Source of the DNA: Datnioides undecimradiatus
Lineage: Eukaryota > Chordata > Actinopteri > Lobotiformes > Datnioididae
Assembly (NCBI GenBank): GCA_008933995.1
Contig: WARS01000063.1
Span: forward strand, 912,501-976,500
Length of the DNA stretch: 64,000 nucleotides
Direction of reading: 5' to 3'
In this document: one piece after another, positions 1 through 51,636 of the stretch
Layout: the number at the start of each line of letters is the position of its first letter
Position numbering within the stretch: the first letter of the stretch is position 1
The notes under the pieces: generated by a model
The model's database searches: none
Seen by the model: the letters and a program-made list of their open reading frames with translations, nothing else
What the model was told of the DNA's origin: nothing
Position numbers and translations under genes: made by a program

Positions 1-3000
1 ATAGCCGCCACTGAATCATGGAAGGACTACCACTGTAAAAGATCCACTGAACAGCAGCTTAATCAAAACAAGACACCTTTAGTTTGATCAAGAGAAGATC
101 CAACATTGACACTTCATGAACCTTCACCCAACTTTGACTTAAAAGGTTTTTTTCTTTTACTAGGAAACACTTGGCGATTTGCACTGAAGGCAACATTTAA
201 AGGCTTATACACAGTCCATAAAGTGCTGTTGGAGTACATTTTAAATAGAGTACTTCACAGATTTCACAGTATAATTTCAAGAAACCAGCATTTTACACAA
301 GATGCACTGATTGGAGATGCAGGATTCTTCTTCTAACAACTTTTTCCACCATTTGTGGTTTGTTCAACCAAGTGCAAAACCATAAATACCTCCACAGACT
401 GTCTGTGCAAAGTTTTCGCTTTTTTCCGACCACATCTCGTCCCAATTAGGGACTTTAGGCTCTCATTGCACCTTCAAGTGTGTCTTTGTAGCACAGTAAA
501 CACAGCTACCTTCAGATATCAGCTGCAACCCTGTCCTCAAGTAAATACGCTTGTATATTTATAAATCAAAACTCTACATTCACGGCGCTGGAGTCGCAGG
601 GAGTTGGTCGAGGTTGATGGATGAACGAAGTGCAGGACTGTGACACCAGGGTTTAGGTTCAAACTCATGTCTGTTGTTAGTTTTGAGCAAATCACGAACT
701 TTGGTATAAGTTTAGAGACAGACCTTGAAAGAGTTCGTTAAAGATGAATAAAAATCTTGTGTCTGAAGTTAATTTTTATGTATCAAGACAGATTTACCTG
801 ACTAGGACCTCTCCCTAACCTTAATCAGACACTGTCAGTGATTAAACATATCCATAAAATGCATAAAAAAGCACGTTGTAGTCAAAAGTGTGCTGCAAGA
901 TTCCTGATTTTGGTGAAAAGCAAATGAACTCCGTCGTCAGAGAACATTTTACTGAGAAACTCTCCAGGTACTTTTGATTACAACATTTCCTCATTATGTC
1001 AGGAAACGAAACGCAACCCAATCGGCATTACATTCAAATCAAAAGCACACTTGCGGTTGCCTTCATGCAAGAGACAGTGTTCCCAGGAGACATGGAGCAT
1101 CGCTGTTAATCATTGAAGTCGTTTTTTTGGGTATCTGACGCATGATAGCCCAATATTCACTCTGCTCTCTGGTCTCCAACAACTTCTGAGAAACATATAC
1201 GACTCTTTAGCTGCTAAATGCTGTGCTGTGTTTGCTAGCTAGTCGCTAACTTTGTCTTATCAGCTGTTTCTACGCTGACCCGGTGTCTCAGACAGAAGGT
1301 CATAAGAGATTTTCCGCTGCATCAGCAGAAAAGGACTGCAGAGTCCGATAACGTTTGCGGGTTTATCACTAAAAAGGATAAAGTTTTAGGCAAATTTAGC
1401 AGATCTGAAGTTAAAATCTCAAAATCTGTGAACTTGCAAATCACCAGTTGATCCCTACATTGACTGACACACAAACAGCCAACCAGACGTCGGTTATGGG
1501 GTCACATTTGGGGGTTGCTAATCCTTTAGTATCAGATATGCTAAAGTCTGGCCTGCGAGGCTTAACGCTGGACCAGTTGCAACACACCAAGACGAGCGTG
1601 CACACATTCGAGTGACTTTCTGGGCAGCAAGTATGTGCAGTATTCAGATCCTGGAGGTGAACAGCAGCTTACATCAGTCTGCGGCTGAAATTAGTTGAAC
1701 AAGAACAACAGTAATGATTTAGTAAGCTGTTTTGACATCTTGTTTCTGGTCGCAGTGTCATTATAGGACCATAAATGTGTGTTTCATAAGGAAAAATGCC
1801 ACAAAGTCAGCTGGCACGGGGCCATTTCGGTTAGTTTTAGGAGCCAGGCAGGATTTATGGAACAAGAGGCGAACGACAACATTTTCAGAGTGGGATTATG
1901 AGCAAACTTGACTGGTTTTTGGCGACGGGCTGGAATAGTTTTGCTGGGGATTCACGGTGGAGGACGGACGCAGCGCGACCGCAGTTTTGGATGGGCTGCA
2001 AATTTGTACAAAGCGCGTCACCGATGGAAAACACAGACGCAAAAAGCCACATGACAGGGAAGTGACAGCTTTTTTAAACGGGACTACCTTAGGAAATTAA
2101 CAAAGAACGAGCGACGGATGGAAGCTGGTTCCATCAACATCACGAAACATGACACGCGATGTTCATTTTCCATCTGAGGCGACGTTAAATCTCAAATATC
2201 TCGAAGGAGGGAGGCGAAGGGTAGGTTTGAGGAGCCATGACGCTCCCGACAGCCGATCTCCTTAAACTTTTCCCAACTCTGAAACCGAATCTGACTGATC
2301 CGCCTTGGAAGCCGCCCCGCTCAGCGCACACTCGGCTGCAGTAATCTGGTAATCATCAGACATGTGTACGCCCATGACCCGCTTTCTTTGGTTGCGGCCC
2401 AGAGATTAAGAAGCCAGGATTTATGGCACATGAGAGAGAGAGCGAGCTTTCTTCTTCTGGTGCCACGAGATATTAGTCCTCCCTCTTTTTCCTCATTTCA
2501 GTCAAACTTTTCTCTGATTCTTCCCTCGGCTGCACTTTTACTCACTCTCTCCCTCTTTATCCATCGCTCCCTCAGCCTTTTAGTAACTGTCTGCTTACAG
2601 AGAGTTGTGGTATAGAGGATCTATAGCAGCTCTGTTGACTTTGGCCCCGGCCAGACAGAAAGCTGAGCCTTTAATTTGACTGGTTTCAATATCTGACCCT
2701 TAATAAAACAAATAACTTTGTTTGTAGAGAAAGAAATCACCCCCAATTACTGTCGAGAGCACTACTGGATGGTGTGTGTTTGTGTGCGCAGCCTGGTCCA
2801 GGTCAAGCGAAGTCTTCAAATTGACCTGGCTTGGATAAATAAAATGGAAGAATGTAACGAGGAGCGTGGTCTCCCCCGTTCGGATCTGGGATCAGGTTTC
2901 CTCTGTAACCGCACGGCCTCGGCGTGCGATGCTCTGTAAAACCCAGGTTTCTTCGGTAGAAAGTATTTTCCTGAGCCGCGACCAAAGAGGCAAAATGTTT

Positions 3001-5574
3001 CATCCCCGGAGCTTCCTCCTTCTTTATCTCATTCCTCCCAGTTCAAGCCTCCCCGCTCTGCAGCCGCAGTTATCCATCAGTGTCTTAGTTAAAATAAACT
3101 TCATTAATAAGGAGCCGAGTCTAAAATTAGACCTCTGCTACTGTCTGCAGCCTCCAAACTAGAGCACAGTGTCGGTTACCATGAACATGAGGAACTAATT
3201 TAAAGAGTCATGTGTGTTTAGATGGTTTTGTGTAAATCATATAACATGTTTTGTTTATTTATGTTTTGCACTTTATGTTTATTTATATTATTTATGTGAC
3301 AAATGCAACGCAGGTTTAGATTTATACCTGTATTTAAAGTGTAATTATTAGTTTATATTCATTTCTGTATGTGTGACGAACAACAAACGTCAAGCCTGAG
3401 GTAATTTACTTTACACAGTTCAGAAAAATAATTTTACATTTCAGAAAACATGATGAGCTAACTTTTATTTTGATTATAGTCAAATGAAAAAGGGTTTTCA
3501 GGATGTTAAATCCAGTTTTTATTTAATTTTACACAATATTTGGAGCCAGGGTCGAACCTCAAAACTGAAATATCTGCCTGGGAAAATAGAAAATAATTTA
3601 AAAATATTTATAAATAACAGCAACATGGTGTGCATACTGGTCACAGTATCTATTCATCTAAAATCATTATAAATCATCGAAAATATTAAAATGTGAAGAA
3701 AGTTTTGAAGTTTATGTGTAAAATTGCAACTTGACAAAACATTTAAAAGGTTATTCTTATAATAAACCAGGATAAATTAGCATTTTATTGTGTTTTCTTC
3801 ACTTTTTATAACATTATTCTTTTTAAAAACACGTATTTAGTGCTTTAAATCATGATTGGAGTAGGGCTGCACTTTAATATTTCACTAATTCTTGTTTTTT
3901 GTTTTCAGTTTGGGGATTCGAATATTTATTTTTTGCCCAGTGCACCAGCTTCTGTCTGATTCCTTTGATACTTAATCTATAAACACTCGAATGTGTAAAT
4001 AAATGAGCACAGACAAACTTCAAACTCTTAAAATGACTTAAAAACAGTTTTTTGTGCGTCAAACTCTGCCCATTGATAGAGGAATCACTGTGTAAGCATT
4101 ATAACTAGCAAACATCAGTGAAAACGATGCAGTGAAATCCATCAAATGCAACATGAGTGAAAGGACGGTGCAGAAGAGATCCAGAGTACATAGACGTGTT
4201 TACGTGTTGCCAATGTGAACAGACCTGTAGCAAGCATCAACTTTAACATCTGTCGAACTTCGTTAGGACATGAAAATGAGGTCACATGTGAAACAGTAGG
4301 CAGGAAGTTGTGCCAAACAAGACGGGAGAGTGTGTTTGACACTGTGGAAAACAAATGAGTGAGTGCAATGAGTTAAAGAGATGATGGTACCTACATGGAG
4401 GCTGGTACTAGAGGTGGAAAGGTTAATGATAGCTGAACTGGCTCCATCTGCAAGCTGCGAGACACACACACACACACGTTTACAGGTTAGCTTGTTAGGG
4501 TTAGCAACAACGTTAGCATCAAATATCAGTGTTGAACAATGAGTCAAACTTGAATTATTTCATACAAAAACACATTAAACACACTGTGTTGTATCATTAG
4601 ACATCACATACTCACATTACAAGACACGTTAGTGACTCCAACACAAAGAAACAGCGTCATCATCGTGTTTTCTCTCAAACAGATTATTCAAGAAAACAGT
4701 TTTGTGACGGGGGAAAAACTGAGCACGGAGCCTTTAACTTAAAATCACTTTCCCTCCCGGGGAGGTCCGACGTGTCTGCGAGGTGCAGACGGCGGCGCTC
4801 AGATCAGAAAGTGTTTGCATGAGGTCACGGAGGAGCTGAGCACAGGGAGGAACAGAAGAAGAAGGAGACAGGGAGGGCGAGGACGCCAGCATGAAGGCAA
4901 ACAACCTCAGCATGTGTTCGCATGAATCAGACAAGTTATTAAGTGTGAATCAGTTCATTTTAAGGCTTTTTAGTGAAGATCCTCACACTTTACGCCACTG
5001 CAGGACAAAGATCTGCAAATGTTGCTAATTTTATATTAAGAGGGTGGTAATTAACAGATAATTACCTTTTTTATTTGAGCTGCATCATCTAAATTCAATT
5101 TGGTGGCCTGCTGAGCTGAGATTAAGTGTTTTCTGGAAATGTATTAAACAAATTATCAGTTTTAAAGTAAAAGCTGCAGTAATTTGGGGTAAATTTAAAA
5201 GAAATGTCAAGTTTGTCACTAAGAAATAAAGACCTTCTTACCATTTAATCTACAGACCTGTAAAATAAGAAGTTACCAAACAGATTATCTTAACTCAATC
5301 TTGAGGTAAATCTTAAGTTTTTACTTAACCAGCCGAAATCCTGAAACTGTGAATTTCAGAAAACTTGTTTTGAGTTTAGTTTTAGGTGAAGTTTAAGTTA
5401 GGTTAAGTCAGTTTAACGTCCTCTGAAGTAATGGAAACACAACATGTGTGTGAGAGAGACGCTGTTGTGGCGCCTGTGGGTTAAGGGACAGCGAAGGAGG
5501 GATGTACAAGGAAACAAAAGACCCGGGAGGATTTGGGGATGATGGAGGGATCACAGAGGGGATGAGCGGTCGAT

Positions 5575-7445
5575 GAACCACAACAGTGAAGAGCAGAAGA
5601 GAGAGAGAGAGGGAAGGAGGAGGAGGATAACGTGGCCTTTAATGAGCTACCACATTAAAACGACATGTCAGCCTGATGGATAGAGAAGGAGAGGAGGAAT
5701 GAGAAAAATGAGTTAGAGGGGGTGAGGGGGAGGAAAGAGGGGGAGGGAGGAGAGGAGAGGAGAGCGAAAGAAGTAGGGGATGTGGACAGATGAAGGAGTG
5801 ACAGAGGAGAGATGGAAAAGATGATACAGGTGAGAGAAGATGAGAGCAAGGTGGTGACAAAGAAGAGGATGGAGGAGGCTAAAGGAGAAGGATGCAGTGA
5901 AGGAGAAATGAAAGAAGGGTTAGGAGGATGGAAGGATGGAGAGAACAAGGTGAAGAGGAAAGAAGGGAGTAGGGAGGAGCAGGGAGGATGTGCAGAAGGA
6001 AAGTAGGAAAGGAAAAGAAGATGAAAAGAGGAAGGAAGGAACGGGGAGAAGAAAGAGTGAGAAGGGAACATGGTGAAAGGAAGAAAGGAAAGAAGAAAGC
6101 ATCAAAAGAGGAAAGAATGCGAGGAAGGAAATGAGCAAGGAAGGAATAAAGGGAAGGAGGAAGAAAGAAGGAGAGAGACAGTTGGGGAAGGAAGAAAAGA
6201 AGGCAATAAGTAAAGAAGAGGTGTGAATGAAAGGAAAGGAGTTAAGAGATGATGGAGAGGGGTGAAGGAAGTGATAAAGGAGGTTAAGAGAGAGGTGGAA
6301 GGAAATGAAAGGAAGAGCACATAAAGAAAAGGAAGAGAGGAAGAAAAGACAAAGGAAGTAGCCTGATAAAGGAAAGGGCAGGATGAAGAAGAGATGGAGG
6401 AAGGAAGCAGCAGTAAGTTATGCAGGTAGGAAGGATGAAAGAAAGAGGGATGATCGGAGGGAAAGAGTTCAATAAGGACAGAAGGAAGGAAGGTGGGAAA
6501 AAGAAAATAGGGAGGAAATGGGACAAAGGAGTCATGTGATGGAAAAGGAAGGATGAAGGAAGTGAAGAAAAGCAGTAAAAGGAAAGGAATGAAGGATAGA
6601 GGGAAGGAGATGAGGAAGGATGGAGGGAGGGATCCAGTGAGGTCCTGTGGGGATAATGAGACAGAAGACGACTAACAAGGAACAGACATCGCTGTGTTTG
6701 TTTATACACACTGTAACACACACACACACACACACACAGAAACCACAGGGTCTGTCTTAGATATAAGTGAGGGTCAGATTTTCCCCCTCAGTGATCACCA
6801 GGAGGAAGACAAAGGAAGAGAGGAGGAGGAGAAGGAGGAGAAGAGAAGGAGGGAAGGAAGGAAAGGAGGATCATGATGAAGGTGTAAGAAAGAGTAAAAG
6901 AAGAAGAAAAGGCAGGAGAGAAGAGAAGGAAGAGTTGAGGTGAGAGGAGAGGAAAGGAAAGGAAAGGAAAGGAGGGAACAATGAAGGAGAATGAGTGCAA
7001 GAGAGGAGGAAGAGAAGGAACCCATGGTAAGGAGACAAGAGAGGAGAAACAAGAAGTTGAATGAGGACTAGGTAAGAAAAGGAAGGGAGGAAAGGGAAGG
7101 AAGCAAGACAGGAGAGGAGGAGAAGTGAGGCGAAAAGGAGGTGAGATGGAGAGGAGTGAAGGATGATAGCAAGGGAAGGAGCCAAGGAGGAGATAAATGG
7201 AAAAGGAAACAAGGAGAGGAGGATAATAGGTAGAGGAGAGGAGACAGGGAGGATAAGGAATGGGGAGGAAGAAGAAAGAGAAAGAACAGAAGGAAGAAGT
7301 AAGGAAAGGAGACAAGGAGATGAGGAAAAGGAAACTAAAGAAGTGAAGAACAAGAAGGATGCTAAGAGGGAGAAGGGGGGATGACAGGAGAGAGGAAAAA
7401 GTGAGGAGAAGGGAAGAGGAAGTGAAGGACACAGGAGTCCAGAAC
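5575..7445 (+). repeat. long polypurine (GA-rich) tract in dysf intron 40
   Basis: The plus strand is almost wholly A and G for about 1.9 kb, built from GGAA, GAGG, GAAA and AGGA units of no fixed period. Brief interruptions lie near 5635-5680 and 6660-6790, the latter with a CA microsatellite at 6716-6739. The dysf transcript would read it as C/U-rich. It produces many false Ser/Leu/Phe/Pro ORFs on the minus strand. Confidence 0.9.
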
Positions 7446-7982
7446 AGAAGTCTTGAATCAACGGAGACGACAGGAATCACGAGCTTGGAACTCCGAACTT
7501 CCCCACAGAGTCCCTGTCTTTGAACGCCACATCAGTGGTTTTCCACGTTGTAGCCCATTAACTTCAAATCCGGTTACACTTTAAACGTGGCTGCAGAACA
7601 TTTTCCAGGATCCACCATCCTGTCTTCACCCACTTCTTTAAACGGCCGCCATTTTGTTTTGCGTCGCTACGGTTCAGGATCAATGTCAACTCGCAGCAGG
7701 AAGACGAGAAACAGCTTCAACGTAACAAAATCAGCCAAATCATGCTAAACTACATCATATCCTGTTTGTTTAGCAGCAAAAACATATAATAAAACAACAA
7801 TTTGCTGAATCATTGGGATTTACAGGATGTTGTGTTGAGTGTTTCTTGGCTAACTGTTCCTTTAAAATTATAATTGATTTGTATGGATGCTAGCATCTTT
7901 GTTGCTAAACAGTTAGCCACCAACTTGATTTCAAATCTTTCCTGTGAAATGAGCACAAATGTTAGAATACATTTTCAGAAAT

Positions 7983-8215
7983 ACACAAATATGATTTCTT
8001 GTTGAGAGTTAGCTAAAAAGATTGATAGCACTCATGCCTGTATGGTTACCATGAAGCTAGAGCTAGCAACTGCCTAAATTAGCTTCGCACAAAGACTCCA
8101 AATATGAATAACCACCCTGGCTCTGTCCAAAGGTAACTAAATCCAGCTAACAGCACCTCTAAAGCTCACAAATAAACATTTCTAACCGTTCAATCTGTAC
8201 GAAACGTCACTGTTT
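7983..8215 (+). repeat. interspersed repeat copy A
   Basis: Contains AACTAAATCCAG followed by a (C/A)AGC(A/G)CCT(C/A)TAAAGCT block, and CTGGCTCTGTCCAAAGGTAA upstream. The same blocks recur in diverged form in copy B downstream. From memory this resembles an old dispersed repeat common in percomorph fishes; the family name is not certain. Confidence 0.6.
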
Positions 8216-8429
8216 TTTGGTCAGAATCAGTTACAACTCGCAATCTCCACCAGTTGCTAGCAACTTAATCATGTTTTGCTAGACAGACTTTCTAATTTTT
8301 TGATACGACCAGGGCAGATGTTTGGTTTAGAGTTGGCTAATGTTAACTAAGTTGACAATGAACGTTGTTAAAGTTTAGCACAACTGCTCACAAACATGGT
8401 TTATGCACCATCAACATTATTTCACCTAG

Positions 8430-8645
8430 CTTATTTTCATTCTTAGCCTGCTAAGAATTAGCTAAGTTAGCTAAAAAAGACGGATGCTATTCACACCTCC
8501 AGCTAACTTAGCTCAGCAAAAAGGCTTAAAACATTGGTAAACAACCTCAAAGGTGAACTAAATCCAGACAACAGCGCCTATAAAGCTAACTAAAATTGCA
8601 TGTCATGTCTAACTTGTATTTGTACAATAACCAAAGTGCAAAAAT
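8430..8645 (+). repeat. interspersed repeat copy B
   Basis: Diverged second copy of the copy A element in the same orientation. It has AAAGGTGAACTAAATCCAG, then ACAGCGCCTATAAAGCTAAC, and ends ACAATAACCAAAGTGCAAAA. Confidence 0.55.
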
Positions 8646-9041
8646 CAGTTTTGCTAAGAAGCAAACTATAGTTAAAATATTAGCTTCAGATCAGATTGAA
8701 TCAAGTGAGATTTTAGGGCATTTCTTTGGAAAAATATAGAAAAATAAACATACTGTGTCTCTAAAAGTTGATTTTAGGAGCAGACATCTGCAGAACATCA
8801 AGTCTTGGACTGTCACACCTCATTTGGTTAGACCTCAGTTCATCTCCTGTCTCTCGCTCTAACTCTCCCTGAACTCCTCCTGTCACTATATTTAGTAAAC
8901 GCAACAGCAACATTATAAAAACAATAACTAGTTGGATTTTGTTTTTTAATGGACTTCGGAGACCGCAGTTTGATGACAGTGCATTCCTGTCCAGCTCCCT
9001 TCAGTCCTTATTGGTACAAACATGATTACACAAGCTGTGGT

Positions 9042-9072
<31 letters not shown>

Positions 9073-9225
9073 CATTATTTATATTTGCCCCCTCAGCAGA
9101 GTGTATGACGGCCTCATGCAGCTTGCCAAACCAATAAGACCAAATTATGTTGTCTCCTGATTCTATACAATCCTCTATTCACTAATATGCACAAAGAAGC
9201 CATTTAATAGACCACAGCATCTTGT

Positions 9226-9230
<5 letters not shown>

Positions 9231-9272
<42 letters not shown>
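9231..9272 (+). repeat. (TG)21 microsatellite
   Basis: Perfect TG dinucleotide run in intron 40; a shorter one lies at 9045-9072. Confidence 0.95.
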
Positions 9273-9274
<2 letters not shown>

Positions 9275-10393
9275 TGAGTGAGTTTACAGACTTTGCATAT
9301 TCTCCACCAGCAGGACTTTATGACTTTATGCTCCTGTGGATGTCAGATATCCTCGGCCGACGTATCCACGACGCAGGTTTAATTAATCAGATCGTGGAGC
9401 GAATGTAATGAAAGACATAAAATACTTGCAGGAGCTCCAAACTGTCCCGAGACGATTGTTCACAGTGCGCTCGGCCCTGCAAGCTGCCATGTTGGTGTGG
9501 TGTTTTATCCAGAGTTGGAGCTTTAACTTAAGTCACTTTCAAGATGCCTGAAAGTCTTTGACGGACAACAAACCCACTGATGTTGTCATTCCTACAACGT
9601 GCAGATTTAATGTAAAAGTCAATATGTTTATGCTTTAATGTTTGCACAACTTAACGTTTGACAGTTCAGTTTTAAGAAAATGCCCTTTATCTTATTTACG
9701 TTGGCCCTGAGAGCTGCACAGTGAGGACACACATACAGAATCAGGCTCCACACCAAACATAGCTTTGAGCATTGAAACTACCTGGTTATTTTTGGGATAA
9801 CTTCCTGATTCTGGTTAACAGGGCATGAACAGTGGTCTACTTTAGAGTTTGAGCTCTAATCTTTCTTTCAGTTTGTTAGCTGTGTTGGTTTTAGCTGTAA
9901 ACACGTTTAATACGACCTTACATGTAAGTGATGTCGAGTGTGTGCATGATAAACATGATAAATCGTCTTTAGTTTCCATGCTTCTCCTTTAGCAGCAAAA
10001 TAAAGAAAGAAAAGGAAAAGTAAACGTTTCAAACTTGGAGAGAAGAGACCGGAGGAGAGGGAGAGAGAGACCACGGGGTCTCGTGGTCGCCGCGGTAACC
10101 ACCAACCACAGAGACGGTTGCCATGTCATCATGTCAGAACGTGTTTATTTATGTTGCTGGTGCGACTGAACATACGCAGGAACATGCTAAGACAAAGATG
10201 CACACACACACACACACACACTTCAATATGTCCTCAAAACTGTGCAAATGTCATAAAACACACACACACACACACAGATGTTCCCTGTGGAAAGATGAGT
10301 GTTTCTGTGTTTCATACTTGCCCTTTACACATCTACACACTCATGCAAAGATGCACATGTGCAGATTAACGAGCATCAACAGAAATGTCATGA

Positions 10394-10397
<4 letters not shown>

Positions 10398-10441
<44 letters not shown>
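10398..10441 (+). repeat. (CA)22 microsatellite
   Basis: Perfect CA run in intron 40, with two shorter CA runs at about 10200-10220 and 10259-10277. Confidence 0.95.
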
Positions 10442-10442
<1 letters not shown>

Positions 10443-11435
10443 TCCTAATACATGCATTTGGAAAAATCACTGGATCATCGGTTATTAAAGCACTTACAGT
10501 CGGTTCAGCTGTAATGAAGAGCAACTGGGGAGCAAAAGTTCAGCCACAGACTCTTTTTACTAAACCAGCGCAGGAAAAAGTGAATCCGATAGTTTGATTA
10601 GTTCAGTTAATGCGATTTATTGATTACTGATCATTAACCGTCACACTGTGATTCAGTTAATGTTAACAGATGAGAACAGCATGTGAGGTCAGAGGCCTGT
10701 AACTATCTACAGACGCTTATAAGCCGTCATGGGTTTTCTTGCCCTGGACTTTGTCTTACAGGTGCTGCAGCAAACTCATTAAGCTCTTCATCATTTCAGA
10801 TATCTAGTTTTCTATTTGGTCATGCTGCTTGTGGCTGTTTTGTATGTTTTCTGCAGCTGCCATTTAAAGTATCTTCATTCAGTGCCTATGTGTCTTTATC
10901 ATTGTTAGTGGCGGGGTCCGCCATTCCTGCACTGGATTCAAATAACATAAGAGTCTCCCAGTTTATTAACAGACATTTCTCACTGCTGCGTCAAATTAAA
11001 AAACACTCATCTCAACGCTTTTATTGTGAAACAGCCGCAGGAAACTACATCAGATAAACCAGGACTAAAATACTAAAAGGTCACAGTTTAAGGTTGGGTT
11101 TCTCTGCTGCTTCTCCCAAAAACATCACTGCAATCATTTCACAATAAAAAGGCTAAACACTACAAATAGCAAGTTAAAAAGTTGCAGAAATGACCTATAA
11201 TATACCCTCTGGGGGCAACTACTGTGTGTGTGTGACAGGATGTGTCTTATTATTGAGCTCCATTGTTGTAGTTTTTGGTTAAAACTATAATAACCAGCTG
11301 GTTTTGGAAATTCCTGAACCTTTTTACAGAAATCAAAGTGTTGACACATTGATTGTTTTGGTTTTTCTTGGATTCAGTGATGATCTTTTTCAGTTTATGA
11401 TGTCAGAAATCAGCTGACTGACTGGATGGTTTTAC

Positions 11436-51105
<39,670 letters not shown>

Positions 51106-51173
51106 GGCTCACACACACACACACACACACAGAGCAGAGCACTGTCAAATCCCCCCGACGGACAACGTGAAGT

Positions 51174-51183
51174 CCATATATGG
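51174..51183 (-). promoter_or_regulatory. dysf: perfect CArG box in the dysf proximal promoter
   Basis: CCATATATGG matches the SRF consensus CC(A/T)6GG exactly and is palindromic. It lies 69 bp upstream of the dysf start codon. SRF drives many muscle genes, which fits dysferlin expression. The ATATA core could also act as a TATA-like element, placing the start of transcription about 40 bp before the ATG. Confidence 0.6.
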
Positions 51184-51308
51184 GCGTCAGTTCATCCAAA
51201 AGATATCCTTAAAATGAGGAGAGATCCATAACAGTGAGAGAGAAAGAATGAGTGGACGAGAGACACAGAGGATGAATAGGGACTGAGAGAGCGAGAGACT
51301 GCAGCGCT

Positions 51309-51314
51309 CAGCTG
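51309..51314 (-). promoter_or_regulatory. dysf: CAGCTG E-box upstream of dysf
   Basis: CAGCTG, a form preferred by myogenic bHLH factors, about 205 bp upstream of the start codon and 126 bp beyond the CArG box. A 6-bp match alone is weak; the pairing with a CArG box gives it some weight. Confidence 0.35.
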
Positions 51315-51330
51315 TCTCGCTCGCCCCCAA

Positions 51331-51341
51331 CTCTCTCTCTA

Positions 51342-51376
<35 letters not shown>

Positions 51377-51387
51377 TAGAGAGAGAG
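51331..51387. repeat. compound CT-CA-GA microsatellite with 12-bp inverted arms
   Basis: CTCTCTCTCTAT (51331-51342) and ATAGAGAGAGAG (51376-51387) are perfect inverted copies around a CT and CA core, about 225-285 bp upstream of the dysf ATG. CA runs follow at about 51414-51440, 51483-51517 and 51604-51634. Confidence 0.85.
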
Positions 51388-51481
51388 AGCAAGCATGGTG
51401 CACTGGCTGACTCATGCACACACACACACACACACACACACTGTCCCTTCAATCACAGCGGGCTTAAAGGGCCAGCAACAT

Positions 51482-51518
<37 letters not shown>

Positions 51519-51601
51519 GGCCTTTATTTATGGGTCACACATGCCTTCACACAATCAACAATCCAAACTCTGCCAACTTAAACCAACACACGTGGGGAGC
51601 T

Positions 51602-51636
<35 letters not shown>

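Larger units (their letters stand above)
1..11435 (-). other. dysf: left part of dysf intron 40 (no exon found)
   Basis: After the exon 40 donor I see no further dysf exon and no other recognisable gene to position 1. ORFs here are short and have no similarity I can name. The stretch holds the polypurine tract (5575-7445), two old repeat copies (7983-8645) and TG/CA microsatellites at 9045-9072, 9231-9272 and 10398-10441. Positions 1-5570 look like unique, AT-rich intron with nothing to add. Human alternative exon 40a lies in the equivalent intron; I could not identify a counterpart by eye. Confidence 0.75.

Noticed and set aside
2803-3003. Small GC-rich ORF on the minus strand
   Set aside because: 66 residues with no recognisable similarity, no splice context and no repeat signature; treated as chance.
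6788-7480. Long minus-strand ORF of about 230 residues and overlapping ones between 5640 and 7480
   Set aside because: They translate the polypurine tract into Ser/Leu/Phe/Pro runs; all frames are open because stops are rare in such sequence. No start context, splice sites or family similarity.
9045-10441. Regularly spaced TG/CA runs as a CRISPR-like or structured array
   Set aside because: Simple dinucleotide microsatellites with unrelated, unequal spacers in a vertebrate intron.
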